Part shown: piece after piece, positions 33,257 through 43,992 of the stretch | How positions within the stretch are numbered: position 1 is the first letter of the stretch | Layout: the number at the start of each line of letters is the position of its first letter | From: Krasilnikovozyma curviuscula | Taxonomy: Eukaryota > Basidiomycota > Tremellomycetes > Cystofilobasidiales > Mrakiaceae | Direction of reading: 5' to 3' | Length of the DNA: 64,000 nt | Assembly: GCA_014825775.1 (NCBI GenBank) | Contig: MVAQ01000025.1 | Coordinates: 1-64,000 of the forward strand | Made by a program: the position numbers and the translations under genes | Notes under the pieces: generated by a model | What the model was told of the DNA's origin: nothing | The model's database searches: none | The model's input: the letters and a program-made list of their open reading frames with translations, nothing else

Positions 33257-35293
33257 TGCGTTTGAGTAGGATGGATTCTACGGAAAGTAGAAATCTTTGA
33301 GCAACGAGAAACGTGTCCAGCCAGGTAGGCTGAACTGCGTTTAGAGAGTGAGTACCATGGCCATGGTGATGTCTGTCCTTGTGTCGGGTGCCGGTGGGAG
33401 ATGGGAGCAAAATTCCTCGGATTCCTGCTTCGAAGCAGCGTTGACGACGAGTTAAATTGGAGAAAATAACCCAAAAAAATCCTGAAAATTCAGACGCTAT
33501 CTTGTTGATTGAAACTTAGTGCTTAGACGTTGAAAGGGGGTAGTATACATAACTCACAGGTCTGGTTAGCAGACAAGGATTGGGCGACCAAAGCGTCGCC
33601 ACCCACCCAACAACAACAACCAAACATATTAACTCTTTGTGTTTATTTTGAATGAGTGCGCTTCCAGGCCTGTATTGTCTCACACTTTGTTCTCCCATCT
33701 GAGGCGATCCTGTAAGTCATCGTAGCATAGCTGCTCTAATTAACGTCGATGTCTCCTAACACGACACGCCTAGGTGGCATTCTTCTCGACCTTCTCAGAC
33801 TTCGGGAAACTCTAGAAGAATTTAGGTGTTGAAAGTCCTTATCGGGGTCGCTAAGATTAGCTACGACCCAAATATACGAAAGTTCCGGGGGACAGATGGA
33901 TGTGATAGATCTAACAAATGGGCCCAACGACTGGATCTCCCTTTTTTACTTTGTAAAATACTTTGCTAGGTCCTTCAGAGAGACAGGTCATACAGAGATC
34001 TTATTCAACCTCTTTGGCGCTTGCAGCATATGGACGTGTAATCGAGTAATACTTCCAAACGTCTTCAGGTGGGCAGTCAACGTCGAAAGAAGAGGATCCC
34101 ACCAATTGGAGTGTCTGAAATGAATTATAACATTCACTACAGCTCTCTGTCTATAACTTCGTCAATGTTACCCGTTGTTTATGTTTATTTGCAGGCCGCT
34201 GATCCTGTCGCTTCGCACTGTCGTGTCTTTTGTCAGCGTCAGTATTCCAGGGTACAATAATGGATATTTTCTGCTAGGCCACTTCCTCACACTAGCTGCC
34301 GTACTCAAATCTTGGGTCGCCTTTGCCTCTGCGGAGAAAAACCACCATCGTTTCCTCCCACTGACACTCTTTCATATGTTTTCCAGTCGTAACTTCTAAT
34401 AAAACAGTCCTTCCTCTTCATCTCATCCATGTTCATCTGCAAGTAGGTCTTATCGCGATGACTGTACCAGAGATCGAACTGGCGCCGGCGCGTTATTCCA
34501 GGGACATGCACTAACCTGGGACTTTCGCTCCCCAACCCACCCTCGATTCTGATTCCGGCAAACTCAGGTAAACTACGGGGAAAAGTAATAGAAACCTCTA
34601 CAGACGAACCTTATCTCTACGAGCTAAGGATTTGTTTTTAGAAAGTGATCAGCGCACATCCGCGACTAAAGAATGTCGCATGCGTCCACTCATGATCGCC
34701 GGCAATGGAGATCTAATCAGTCCCTCCCCTGTTTTGCAAGAGTCCTTAGCTCGTCTCACTTCCTTATTTCTCAGAGTAAGTCATATTATGCCCAACATCG
34801 ATGAGATGGGACATAGGGGTGATGAGTGTGGACAGCAATCGTTGACAACGAATGTCTCAACCCCTCTCCCAGAAGTTCAATCACTGGCAACACACAGCAG
34901 TTGCCAAACACCCAGATAATGGAAGTTTAATGGACTTAGGAAGTTTCTGTGAGCTCTCGGCCAACCAGGCCATATTGCCGGATGCGAGGGTGCTCCCACT
35001 TCCCCTCCGTTTTAATCAGTCTACTGAAACTTCTTCCTCGGAGGCTTGCAGAATTGGGGGATTAACTTCTCTTCATCGTTAGCTAGAGGTTTTGATAGGC
35101 AAACCTGCCTAAATGTCGCTCATTGATGCTGAACTGAGCTAGGGAAACCCGGGTTTCTGTTTTTGTAAACAAGCGACGCGTCCCACGTTGTAAGAGCCGA
35201 TTTGGCATATAAAGCAGGCAATCTTGCTCTGTTTTTCTTCTTCCCCATCATAAAAAAAACCCTTTATTACCAACAACACTCTCCTTTTAAAAC
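33257..35293. other. 2-kb intergenic region between GCN2 and the GH18 gene
   Basis: This is the longest stretch here without a recognisable gene. Both strands hold only short frames under 100 codons (for example 34632-34919 plus and 33736-33927 minus) with no known motif. A tRNA-like T-arm near 34466-34490 does not extend into a full cloverleaf. The right end holds the GH18 promoter. Confidence 0.5.
35208..35213 (+). promoter_or_regulatory. TATA box of the GH18 chitinase gene
   Basis: A TATAAA (within GGCATATAAAGCAG) lies 86 bases before the ATG at 35294, followed by a CT-rich and A-rich leader. It suggests a regulated, strongly inducible promoter; that is an inference from position and sequence. 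Confidence 0.6.
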
Positions 35294-37014
35294 ATGTCCC
35301 CTGTTTTGTCCATCCTTCCAGCCGTTCTTATAGTTCTGCAAATTGTATCCAGTACGTCTGCCTGTCTTTTCGGTTTCCTTTTCGTTGCCGTCTCTCACTC
35401 TAAATAACTTTATTTAGCTAAAGCTGGACCGATTGCACACGATCGTCCTCTTTACACCAGAGAAACTTGCACCGACGGTGCCTGGAGCTGTGACGGCGAC
35501 GTCCTCCAAGAGTGTTCTTATGGCGCCTGGATCACTTCTCAGACTTGTGGTACTGGTCTCGTCTGCTCCGCCACTGGTGGGGTCATTGGCTGTGTTTATC
35601 CTTGGCAAGTTCAACAAGCTGGAACAACCACATCCACCGTCCTCAGCACCGCTGCTCTTCCAACAAGCACCACTGTCACACCTCCCACTGGTGTGACTGC
35701 TACTTCAATCTCTACTCCTTGTAATACTCAGATGCTTTCTCTATTGTCAACGATGATTTGTACTGAACGCGCCTTTTCTTGTAGCTCCAACTTCCACCAC
35801 TCCTGTTTCGAGCTCCGGGCTCAAGTATAATGTCTACCTCGATTGGCCATACGTCAGTCAACCACCGGCTCCATCTGCTCTTGGAGACGTCACTACCTTC
35901 ATCATGTCTTTCTGGATGTCCTCTGTCGGTCCAGTCGACATAGCCGACGGTTGGGTGCAGCTTACTGCTGACCAAAGAACCACTATCAAGAACGAATATG
36001 CTGCTGCTGGCAAGAAGTTGATGGTTGCTGCTTTTGGATCAACTGGTATGTCATTTCTATTGCTACCTTACTGTCAGTTCTAACTTGACCTTCCCAACTT
36101 CTCCGCTTGGCACTGGACAGACACTCCCACTTCATCTGGCCTCGACCCAACGACTGTCGCCCAGGAACTCGCAGCTTGGGTTATTGAATACGACCTTGAT
36201 GGTGCTGATTGTGACTACGAAGACTTCGATGGTAAGTTTATTTCACGTCACGCGGAACACTCGACACTGATTAGCTGTTTGTTTTGATTTTCCAGCGATG
36301 AATGGTGGTACTGCTACGGCTTGGCTCATCACTTTCCAAAACGCTCTCAGAGCTTCTCTTGGAAACTCTTACATCATTTCACATGCCCCTGTTGCCCCAT
36401 GTAAGTGAATACAATTGACTTTTATTGCGATGGCACACAGCTCATCTTGCTCTCACATTCCCCATCACAGGGTTCAGCGCAAACTATGCTGGAAATGGGT
36501 ATCTCGGTGTTTACGAGTCTGCTGGTAGCGGTATTGACTACTTTAACATCCAATTCTACAGTGAGTGTGATCTACGTCGGTCTTGTGGAGTGTACGCTGA
36601 TTGTTGTCATCTGTCTTCTCCTTTGTCTCAGACCAAGGCGTCGGCACCTACGACACCTGCAACGAGCTCCTTGTCGAATCTGGTACTGCATTTCCCAACA
36701 CTGCTGTTGCCCAGATCATCAGTCTTGGAGTTCCTGCAGACAAAATCGTGATCGGTAAACCAACCTCAACTGGCTCTGCCAGCAACGGCTATATGACTCC
36801 AGCTGTTCTTGCTAGCTGCTTATTGGAAGCTAAACAAATGTGGAGCGACATCGGGCAAGTCATCGTTTCCGCACTTGTCAATCATTGGATTTCTGTTTAC
36901 TTACTCTCGCTGTCGCAACAACTTTTGTGTGTTCTCAGTGGCTTGATGTGGTGGCAGTGGGACGCTTCAGTAACTCCATCTTTTATATCTGCTGCTGAAG
37001 CTGCCTTGGCTTAA
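35294..37014 (+). CDS. Secreted GH18 chitinase-like protein with cysteine-rich binding module
   Basis: This is a predicted secreted glycoside hydrolase family 18 enzyme acting on chitin or related glycans. The N-terminal signal peptide is MSPVLSILPAVLIVLQIVSS. A mature N-terminal module with six or more cysteines follows (CTDGAWSCDGDVLQECSYG, then TCGTGLVCSATGG), similar in pattern to fungal chitin-binding CBM19 modules. A Thr/Ser-rich linker (TTTSTVLSTAALPTSTTVTP) comes next. The GH18 barrel begins YNVYLDWPYVS, continues GKKLMVAAFGS, and carries the catalytic DxxDxDxE motif as DGADCDYEDF, with YISHAPVAPWF-like, YFNIQFYNQG and a C-terminal MWWQWDAS strand. Eight or so exons contribute. The glutamate acid/base is present, so it should be active. 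The start follows a TATA box and matches a standard signal peptide. Confidence 0.88.
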
Positions 37015-37392
37015 GTGTGCGATGATGTAACTTCACCGGGCTGCACGACAGGGCCCTGAGCGTCGCATTTCTAAACAAACAAGCTGCTTGACTCACAGCT
37101 TTACAGATCGTTCTACTCTCACTTCATATTCGAAAATATATTCCAACATTGTACCTTCGCTTCGTATATCTGCTCCCATCTTCATTCGCGCCTGAGAGCG
37201 CTCACTCTCGTTCCTCATACATCAGACTACCACATACAAAGTCTCCCTATCTTGTCCGTTCGTTTTTTTATTCTACTATTTGACTGCCTTACAAAATTGC
37301 GAGAAATCCACATCTACCCGCCTCATTATTATCCCCTCGAACGGCTGCCTCGTCGAGTCGGCCCTGACCACCACAGTATCAAATCAGCCACC
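37015..37392. other. Intergenic region and SNX3 leader
   Basis: 378 bases with the GH18 3' region and the SNX3 5' leader, which is CT/CA-rich. No gene or RNA was seen. Confidence 0.5.
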
Positions 37393-38409
37393 ATGCAGTC
37401 TTTCCAGTCGACGTCCCCTTCACCGTTCGCTCGAGCTTTCTCAGGTGACGTGACCAGAGTTCAGGGTGCCAGAGCACAGACTGTGAGTAGTCGACTTGTT
37501 CAATTTAATCCATAGTGTTTCCTGCGTGTGCAGTGCGAATCGCTCATTTATTCCCTTCCTGTTGCAGTTTGATGAGATGTATGCTGCTCCTGAAGGTTTC
37601 TTAGGTATGCAGCACCGCCTCAAGTTCAAATTTGGGTAGAGTTAAGCTAGAGAAATGCCGGTTTGGCTGACTGATTTACTCGCTCGTCTTTGGTTCGATT
37701 AGAGATTGAAGTCAGAAATCCTCAGACTCATGGTACGCAGAGTAGACGACTTGTAGAAGTACTGGTAGTCTGTATTGATCCATATCGCTTTGAACAGGCA
37801 CTGGAAGGAAACAGTACACCGACTACGAGATTGTATGCATGGTGAGTGAGGCTTTCGTTCTTCCCCTTTCTTTGAACGGACGTGGACTCTAGAACTCTCA
37901 CACGGTTCTCCCTGGCTCCTTTTCATATCCTGGGTGCAACAGACAAATATCCCAGCTTTCAAACTGCGCCATTCCATTGTCAGACGTCGTTATTCCGACT
38001 TTGAAGCGTTCAGAGATACGCTAGAACGAGAGAGTACCAGAGTGAGTTTTCCAATTGTGATTTCTTCTGGATCTATCATCTGACCGTCAGATTTTCTACT
38101 TTAGGTCAACATTCCAGCACTGCCAGGAAAGGTCTTCACCAACAGGTTTTCGGAGGAGCTGATTGACCAACGAAGGGAGGGACTGCAGAGGTTCTTAGAG
38201 ATAGTCGCTGGACACCCTCTTTTGCAGGTCAGTCCTTTCGAAGGAATCAGATGCATCAGAGACTGACTCCATTTATATCTCAGACCGGATCCAAGGTTCT
38301 CTCAGCATTCCTCCAAGGTGAGACTCAAGCCCCACTCGCTTAGATGGAACCCTCTGACCGCTTCATCTATCCTACAGACCCAGCATGGAACCGTAACGAT
38401 TGGCAATAA
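37393..38409 (+). CDS. SNX3: Sorting nexin-3 (PX domain)
   Basis: This is a PX-domain protein of the SNX3/Grd19 type. It binds PI3P on early endosomes and works with retromer to recycle membrane cargo. The ATG at 37393 (GCCACCATGC) gives [18 protein letters not shown]; later exons give [76 protein letters not shown] and [18 protein letters not shown], ending [10 protein letters not shown]. The RRYSDFE and LPGK...F.....IxxRR patterns are the PI3P-binding PX signature. About seven exons encode roughly 160 residues, a usual length for SNX3. No other domain is present. Confidence 0.93.
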
Positions 38410-39219
38410 AATCTTCTCATGATGATATCCACTTTCCATGTGCTTATTGTACACGACTTTCGATGCTCTTTGCAACACGGCCATTCTCCTTAGCCGTCTC
38501 AACCCCAAAACGACCTTCCCTATACCCTTCGAGATACTTTGACAGTACCATACTATAATGCTCATGGATTACACATTACGACGGACAACTAAATGGAAAG
38601 TGGGATGACAGTGCGTGATGACATTGTGGACGACAGGAAGATGGGCTGCGCTCTCAGATATCTATTCGTCCTGGACAACCTCCCGAATAGTATGGTTACC
38701 TTCCACCATCAGCTTCCAGCACTCACCCAAGACGATCCCTGCCACTGCGCACATGTAAACAAATCCCTGGGAGAATTCGCTGCTCACAAGCGTTCATCCG
38801 GTTCCTCTGAAACGAGTATACACAGAGCGAACACCCTCACGTGAGACCACAGCAGCTCCTCCAAAGTAGGTTCTATTTCCAACAACACAGTGTACAAAGA
38901 TGAAATGAAGCGAGAACTGCTGGAGCCAAAGAGGATGGAAGGTTGGGAGGTGCCACTGGTTCTTCTTCCTCGAGAGAGGGATCAGATTATCCTCTTTATC
39001 TTCATTGAGCGCTAACAGCCAGTACAAAATCCAACCGAAAGCAAGCAAAATGCTGTTCTGAAGGTGACCGTTTGATTCGAGCACAAGAGGTAAACAATAT
39101 TTGACCTTTTTCGACCTGGGCGACTGACTGAGTGGCAAAAAATTCAGATGGGTCGCCTTCGCAGTTCTTCCTTCGAGCAGGTAGGCAACCGTCCAGCACC
39201 CCTCTGAAAATCGTAAACG
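38410..39219. other. Intergenic region between SNX3 and COX6A with possible minus-strand exons
   Basis: About 810 bases. The plus strand shows only short frames. The minus strand holds two hydrophobic coding-like stretches (about 39060-39010 and 38778-38662) that could be exons of a small membrane protein, but I cannot join them with confidence; see findings. Confidence 0.4.
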
Positions 39220-40539
39220 ATGGCCTCTTTCCTCCGTTCAGCAGTCCGCGCTGCTGCTCCAAAGGGCACCAGAGCCGCCTCTGGCGTCTCGATGCCATAC
39301 CCAAAGCCGTACGTCAAGCCAACTCTGCCTTCGCCTTACGTTCCAGGCCAAGGTCCAATCACCTGGAGAAGACTCGAAGAGCTGTCTGCTACTCCAGTCG
39401 AGTCTGAATGGTTGCTCCAGAAGAAGGCTACTGCTGCTCACGCTCCTCGTACGTCTCATACTCCTTTTTTTGTCGCTGGTTTGAAGAGGCCCAAGGGACG
39501 GAAGAGAAGATTTGGGAAGTTGGCTAGAAGATGGGAAGGCCCTCATCACAAATAGCATCTCAGTACTGCAGTACTGTGATGGGGACTCAGGGAGAGTAGC
39601 AGGAGCCCAAGCAGGCCATGGAACGCCAACTAGGAGGAGCGTTGTCAAAGGGACCAATGGGAGCGAAGATTTGGGAAGATTGGGTTCAAATGGGCTGCCG
39701 AGCCCCTCGTCATGGGAGATAGACGTTCTGCTAGTTCCTAAATGCTTGGTTATTGTTGTGAAGGATGGGCGTTAAAATTGGTCGAAGGAGGGAGAACTCT
39801 AGCAGAGTCTACGCGCATGGTATTCAGCATCTGTCCTCAGCCGTTCAGTTCACTGACACCAACTTTTCCTCTCTACTTCTATTTGACAGACGCTACCGAG
39901 CTCTGGAGAAAGATCTCGTACGTTTCTTTGTCGAGAAACGAACACTCGCAGAAGAGCTGACCGCACCTGAATCTCCTTTCTTGCTCGTCCTACCTGGCCG
40001 TTTTAATAGCTATTACGTGGCTCTCCCAGCTTCCGTCCTCGTTTTGTTCTGGTGCAACAAGCTCTTGAAGGACCACGAAGCTCACGTTGCCCACGAAATG
40101 TGAGTTCCTACAAAGGCATGAAAGAAAATTCTGTCGTACGGCAATCTGACTATCCTGATTACCTTTTCCCTTCAGCGCCGAGAACGGTGGTGAAAAACCT
40201 GAGCGTGTTGTCTACCCATACATGAACAAGAGAATCAAGGTATGTTGTGCCTTTCACGTCGCTTCACAGTAGAACTGCTTTGCGAATTGACCCTGACCCG
40301 CGGTTTGTGTTTCCCACATCTAGCCTCTTCCATGGTGCGTTGCGACTATCGCAGGATTGCTTCTTGCACTTCTTTTACTGACTGTCTGTTTTTCTGTTAA
40401 CAAACTATCAGGGGACAACAAGTGAGTCTTGTCTTACATTTTCCTGTTCTCCAGCAAAAGTGAACTAACAGTGGTATATTCTTCTTCTCAGGCTTTGTTC
40501 TTCAATGAGGAGACCAACATCAAGTACGAGGGACCTTAA
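39220..40539 (+). CDS. COX6A: Cytochrome c oxidase subunit VIa (Cox13)
   Basis: This is a nuclear-encoded subunit of mitochondrial complex IV in the inner membrane. Seven exons (39220-39448, 39890-39917, 40010-40099, 40176-40239, 40324-40334, 40412-40421, 40492-40539) total 480 bases and splice in frame to 159 residues. A basic presequence (MASFLRSAVRAAAPKGTRAA) is followed by a matrix-side region ending EWLLQKKATAAHAP. The family core follows: ATELWRKIS, the membrane helix YYVALPASVLVLFWCNKL, KDHEAHVAHE, YPYMNKRIKPLPWG and ALFFNEETN. The KPxPWG box is built from two microexons of 11 and 10 bases. Intron 1 is 441 bases, far longer than its neighbours. Reading straight through it instead gives a stop at 39555. 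The KHA...WxKIS and KPxPWG patterns match yeast Cox13. The first splice is inferred but fits both phase and homology. Confidence 0.85.
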
Positions 40540-40928
40540 ACTATTTAATGTTCAGGATGATGGACGAGAGCATGAAGGCGGGAATGATTCCCAGCCTTTG
40601 TACCTAGACGAAAGGAAAACAATTGCGATGCAAATCGACTTGACACAATTATTCGAAACAGCAAGTGCCTCTACAAATGCAAGAAGTTGTTGAGTATGCT
40701 CGAAACATAAAGCATTCCAGTCTCATTTACCAGCGCAGGACTAAAGCGCTCCGTCGATGACGAGGCTTCCTTATCCTCGCTTCTCGAGTCTGCTGCAACC
40801 TGCCTCTTAACGCCATTTTTCTTGTGAGTTGAAGCTGCCTACAAAATTGATGTCACAAGTTCTCTAACAGTACTGTTGCTCTTTCTGTCTTTGACTGGCC
40901 TCTGGAAACACAGTAAATTGAAATCGAG
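40540..40928. other. Intergenic region before fimbrin
   Basis: 389 bases with the COX6A 3' region and the fimbrin leader. No gene or RNA was seen. Confidence 0.5.
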
Positions 40929-43754
40929 ATGCAAGCCATCAAGGTACGCTGAGCCCTGTGCCTTGTCAAGAGCAGCACAGCTTGAAAGCTGACCAAACCC
41001 ATTCCGTTGACAGCTACAAAAGAAATTCCCCAATGTTGGGCAGGACGAGATGTTTGATCTCATCAACAAGTTCAAGTAAGACCTTTGACCTCCCTCTTCC
41101 TGCAGAGGCCATATGCTCCTACAGAGCTGACGAGATTCAGCCTCCCTTTTTTAACTGAACAGGACTATCGACGTAGATGACAAGGGAAGTTTGGATAAAG
41201 CATCTGTTATTTCTAGCTTGACAGCTAGTGGGGAGGGTTCCTACGATCAGGTAAGTCGAGCGCCCAGAGAGGAACATTAGCGGATCCTCGACAAGAGGGA
41301 GATGAAAGGATTCTGAACTCTACGCTTCATTCTCTGATTTAATGTTTTGGGAAAAACCCTTGTACTCTTGTTCTCACCTGGGGTGTAGATCAGAGAGACT
41401 TTGAAGACCGTTAACATTGATGCTTCTGGTCGAGTCGAGTTGGAGGATTATGTGGCTGTGAGTTTTGTTCTCTTGCATTAATCTTTTGGCTCGATGCAAA
41501 CGCTGATTCAATCTGGATTGACTAATCAGTTGGTGTCAGCTCTTCGTCATGAACATGCTACCGGTCCAGTCACCTCGAAAGGAAAGGTCACCGTTCAGGG
41601 AACAGCAGGAACCAATACTCAGCACTCGATGAGTGAGGAAGAGCGAATGTCGTTCACTGAACACATTAATGGAGTGAGCACTTAAACCCCTTTTTTTTGT
41701 CGAACTTTGATGCTGGGCTGACTTCGGAACTCTACAGGTTTTGGCAGGGGACGCAGATGTTGGCCACCTCCTGCCCATTCCAACCGACACCATGCAGCTC
41801 TTCGATGAGTGCAAAGGTAACAAGGACTTCACCTATTTTATCAGACTGGACCAATAGCTGACCTTGGACCATTATGCGTGATTCAGACGGTCTCATTCTG
41901 TGTAAACTCATCAACGACTCCGTTCCTGACACCATCGATGAGCGAGTCCTCAACAAGCCAGGGGTCTCCAAAGTTGGCAAAGCAAAAGCTCTCAATGCCT
42001 TCCAAATCACTGAAAATAACAACATCGTCATTACCTCATCAAAAGGTATCGGTTGTTCGGTCGTCAACATTGGACCGTCGGATATCTCTGAGGGCAGAGA
42101 GCATCTCATCTTAGGTTTAATTTGGCAAATCATCAGAAGAGGTCTCCTCAGCAAAATCAATATCAAATTTCACCCTGAACTCTACAGACTGTTGGAGGAT
42201 GATGAGACTTTGGAGGAGTTCTTAAGACTGCCACCTGATCAGATCTTGTTGAGATGGTTCAACTTCCATCTCAAAGCTGCCAACTGGCCAAGGAGGTGAG
42301 TAATAAATAGGTACTGTTTTTGATTTGAAATACTTTTTGACGGTTTTTTTTATTTTTATTTTTTTTTGGTTTTTTGGTTCTTTGCGCGTAGGGTCAACAA
42401 CTTCACCAAAGACGTTAGTGATGGTGAGAACTACACCGTGTTGCTGAACCAGCTCAAGCCAGCCGAGTGCAGCAAATCGCCGCTTCAAACCAAAGATCTC
42501 TTGCAGAGAGCCGAGCAGGTTAGTTATTGGCACTTACGGAGAGAGTTGTGGAGCTGTAATCTGACTCACAAACCTTCTACGTTTCTTCTCAATGTAAGGT
42601 CTTGCAAGGAGCTGACAAGATCGGCTGCAGAAAATACTTGACACCAGCCTCACTCGTTGCTGGTAATCCTAAGCTCAATCTTGCTTTCGTCGCCCATCTC
42701 TTTAACACTTGGCCCGGACTGGAACCGCTCGAGGAAGCTGAAGCTCCCCCTCCGGTCGACGACTTCGATGCTGAAGGTGAAAGAGAAGCTAGAGTGTTTA
42801 CTTTGTGGCTCAACTCGTTGGATGTTGAGCCTGGTGTTTACAATTTGTTCGAAAACCTTAAAGTGAATGATATCCTCGCTTCACCGCAGTTCTTAACCTA
42901 ACTAACAGTTCATTTTTCTTTATAGGACGGATCTGTTCTTCTTCAGGCGTTCGATAAAGTTGTTCCAGGATCCGTCATCTGGCGGAGGGTCACCAAGCCA
43001 AAGGAAGGTCAAGAAATCTCTCGTTTCAAAGCTGTCGAAAATACCAACTACGCGATCGAATTGGCGTCGGCAAACAACATGAGAATGGTCGGAATTCAAG
43101 GTTCAGATATTGTGGATGGCACGAGAACTCTTGTGCTGGGTCTCGTGTGGCAGATAATGAGGTTCGTCTCTAAGTCATTCCTTGCAATCTTTGTGCGATT
43201 TGACATTAATTTTTACTTGAATTTCTCACACGCTTTTTGTGGCTTCCCTAATTTCATCCCGTGGAAATCTTCAGACTAAACATCGACAAAACTTTGGCTT
43301 CTCTCTCCAAGAACGGAAAGGGTGTAACTGACTCTGAGATTGTTAAATGGGCGAATGACGCTGTCAAGTCTGCTGGAAAGACAACATCGATGAGGAGTTT
43401 GAAGGATCCATCTTTGAGCACGGGCCACTTTTTCCTCGACTTGGTGGATACCCTTCGACCTGGCATCGTGGACCAATCTTTGGTCGTTCCGGGACGCGAC
43501 GAAGACGAATGTAAACTTAATGGTGAGTCGCTTTGGTCTACAATCCCCTTCCTCTTTCAATTCATATTGAGTTGTCTTCTGACTCTAAAATCTGCCTGTG
43601 TTTGATCGGCGCCTTTGTAGCTCGTTTGGCTATCTCTGTTCTTCGAAAACTCAACGGTATCGTCTTCGTGGTCGCAGAAGACTTGGTAGAACACAAGCCC
43701 AAGCTTGTCTTGACGTTCGTTGCTGCCTGCATGGCTCTGTCTCTCAACAAGTAG
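40929..43754 (+). CDS. Fimbrin / plastin, actin-bundling protein
   Basis: This protein crosslinks actin filaments in cortical patches and the cytokinetic ring; the yeast homologue is Sac6. The first coding exon is tiny (MQAIK). The EF-hand pair follows (IDVDDKGSLDKASV and VNIDASGRVELEDYV), so calcium control is possible. Four calponin-homology domains in two actin-binding units come next: DGLILCKLINDSVPDTID, LNKPGVSKVGKAKALNAF, GREHLILGLIWQIIRRG, LRWFNFHLKAANW, LNLAFVAHLFNTWPGL, ARVFTLWLNSLDVEPGV, GSVLLQAFDKVVPGSV, GTRTLVLGLVWQIMR and FFLDLVDTLRPGIVDQSL, ending CMALSLNK. The domain order is complete for the family (about 620 residues). One intron near 42300-42391 contains a long T-run. The start choice rests on the splice of the 15-base first exon. 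Confidence 0.94.
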
Positions 43755-43992
43755 AGTGATAGTGGCGACAGAATGTGTACATGTTCGTATTTTTTGCTTC
43801 TCATCGGAATATCATGCAAGGATGTGTGAATAAGCTTGAAATGAAGGGGTCTCGATCTTGAAAGGAAGTATTTCCTTGCAGAAGGGCCCTAGACAGTTGC
43901 TCGCGGCTCTTCCGAGCTCCTCCCGTCTGCTTTCGACGTTCAAAGCTCACCGACAGCAAGGGTGAGCCAAACAAGTTTTCTTTAAATCAAAT

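Noticed and set aside
34450..34570. tRNA-like T-arm (TTCGATC loop, minus strand)
   Set aside because: The loop/stem lengths are off by one, the flanks do not form an acceptor stem and no A-box is present.
39220..39555. Intronless 111-residue open frame that looked like a separate small mitochondrial (ribosomal-like) protein
   Set aside because: A strong GTACGT donor at 39449 joins it in the right phase to the COX6A core at 39890, and EWLLQKKATAAHAP plus ATELWRKIS matches the Cox13 layout. I treat the straight read-through as intron retention.
39765..39819. Alternative COX6A first exon starting MGVKIGRRRENSS
   Set aside because: It also splices in phase to 39890 but lacks a convincing presequence and leaves the better conserved upstream exon unexplained.
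42344..42381. Long T-rich run
   Set aside because: It is the pyrimidine tract of a fimbrin intron, not a separate element.
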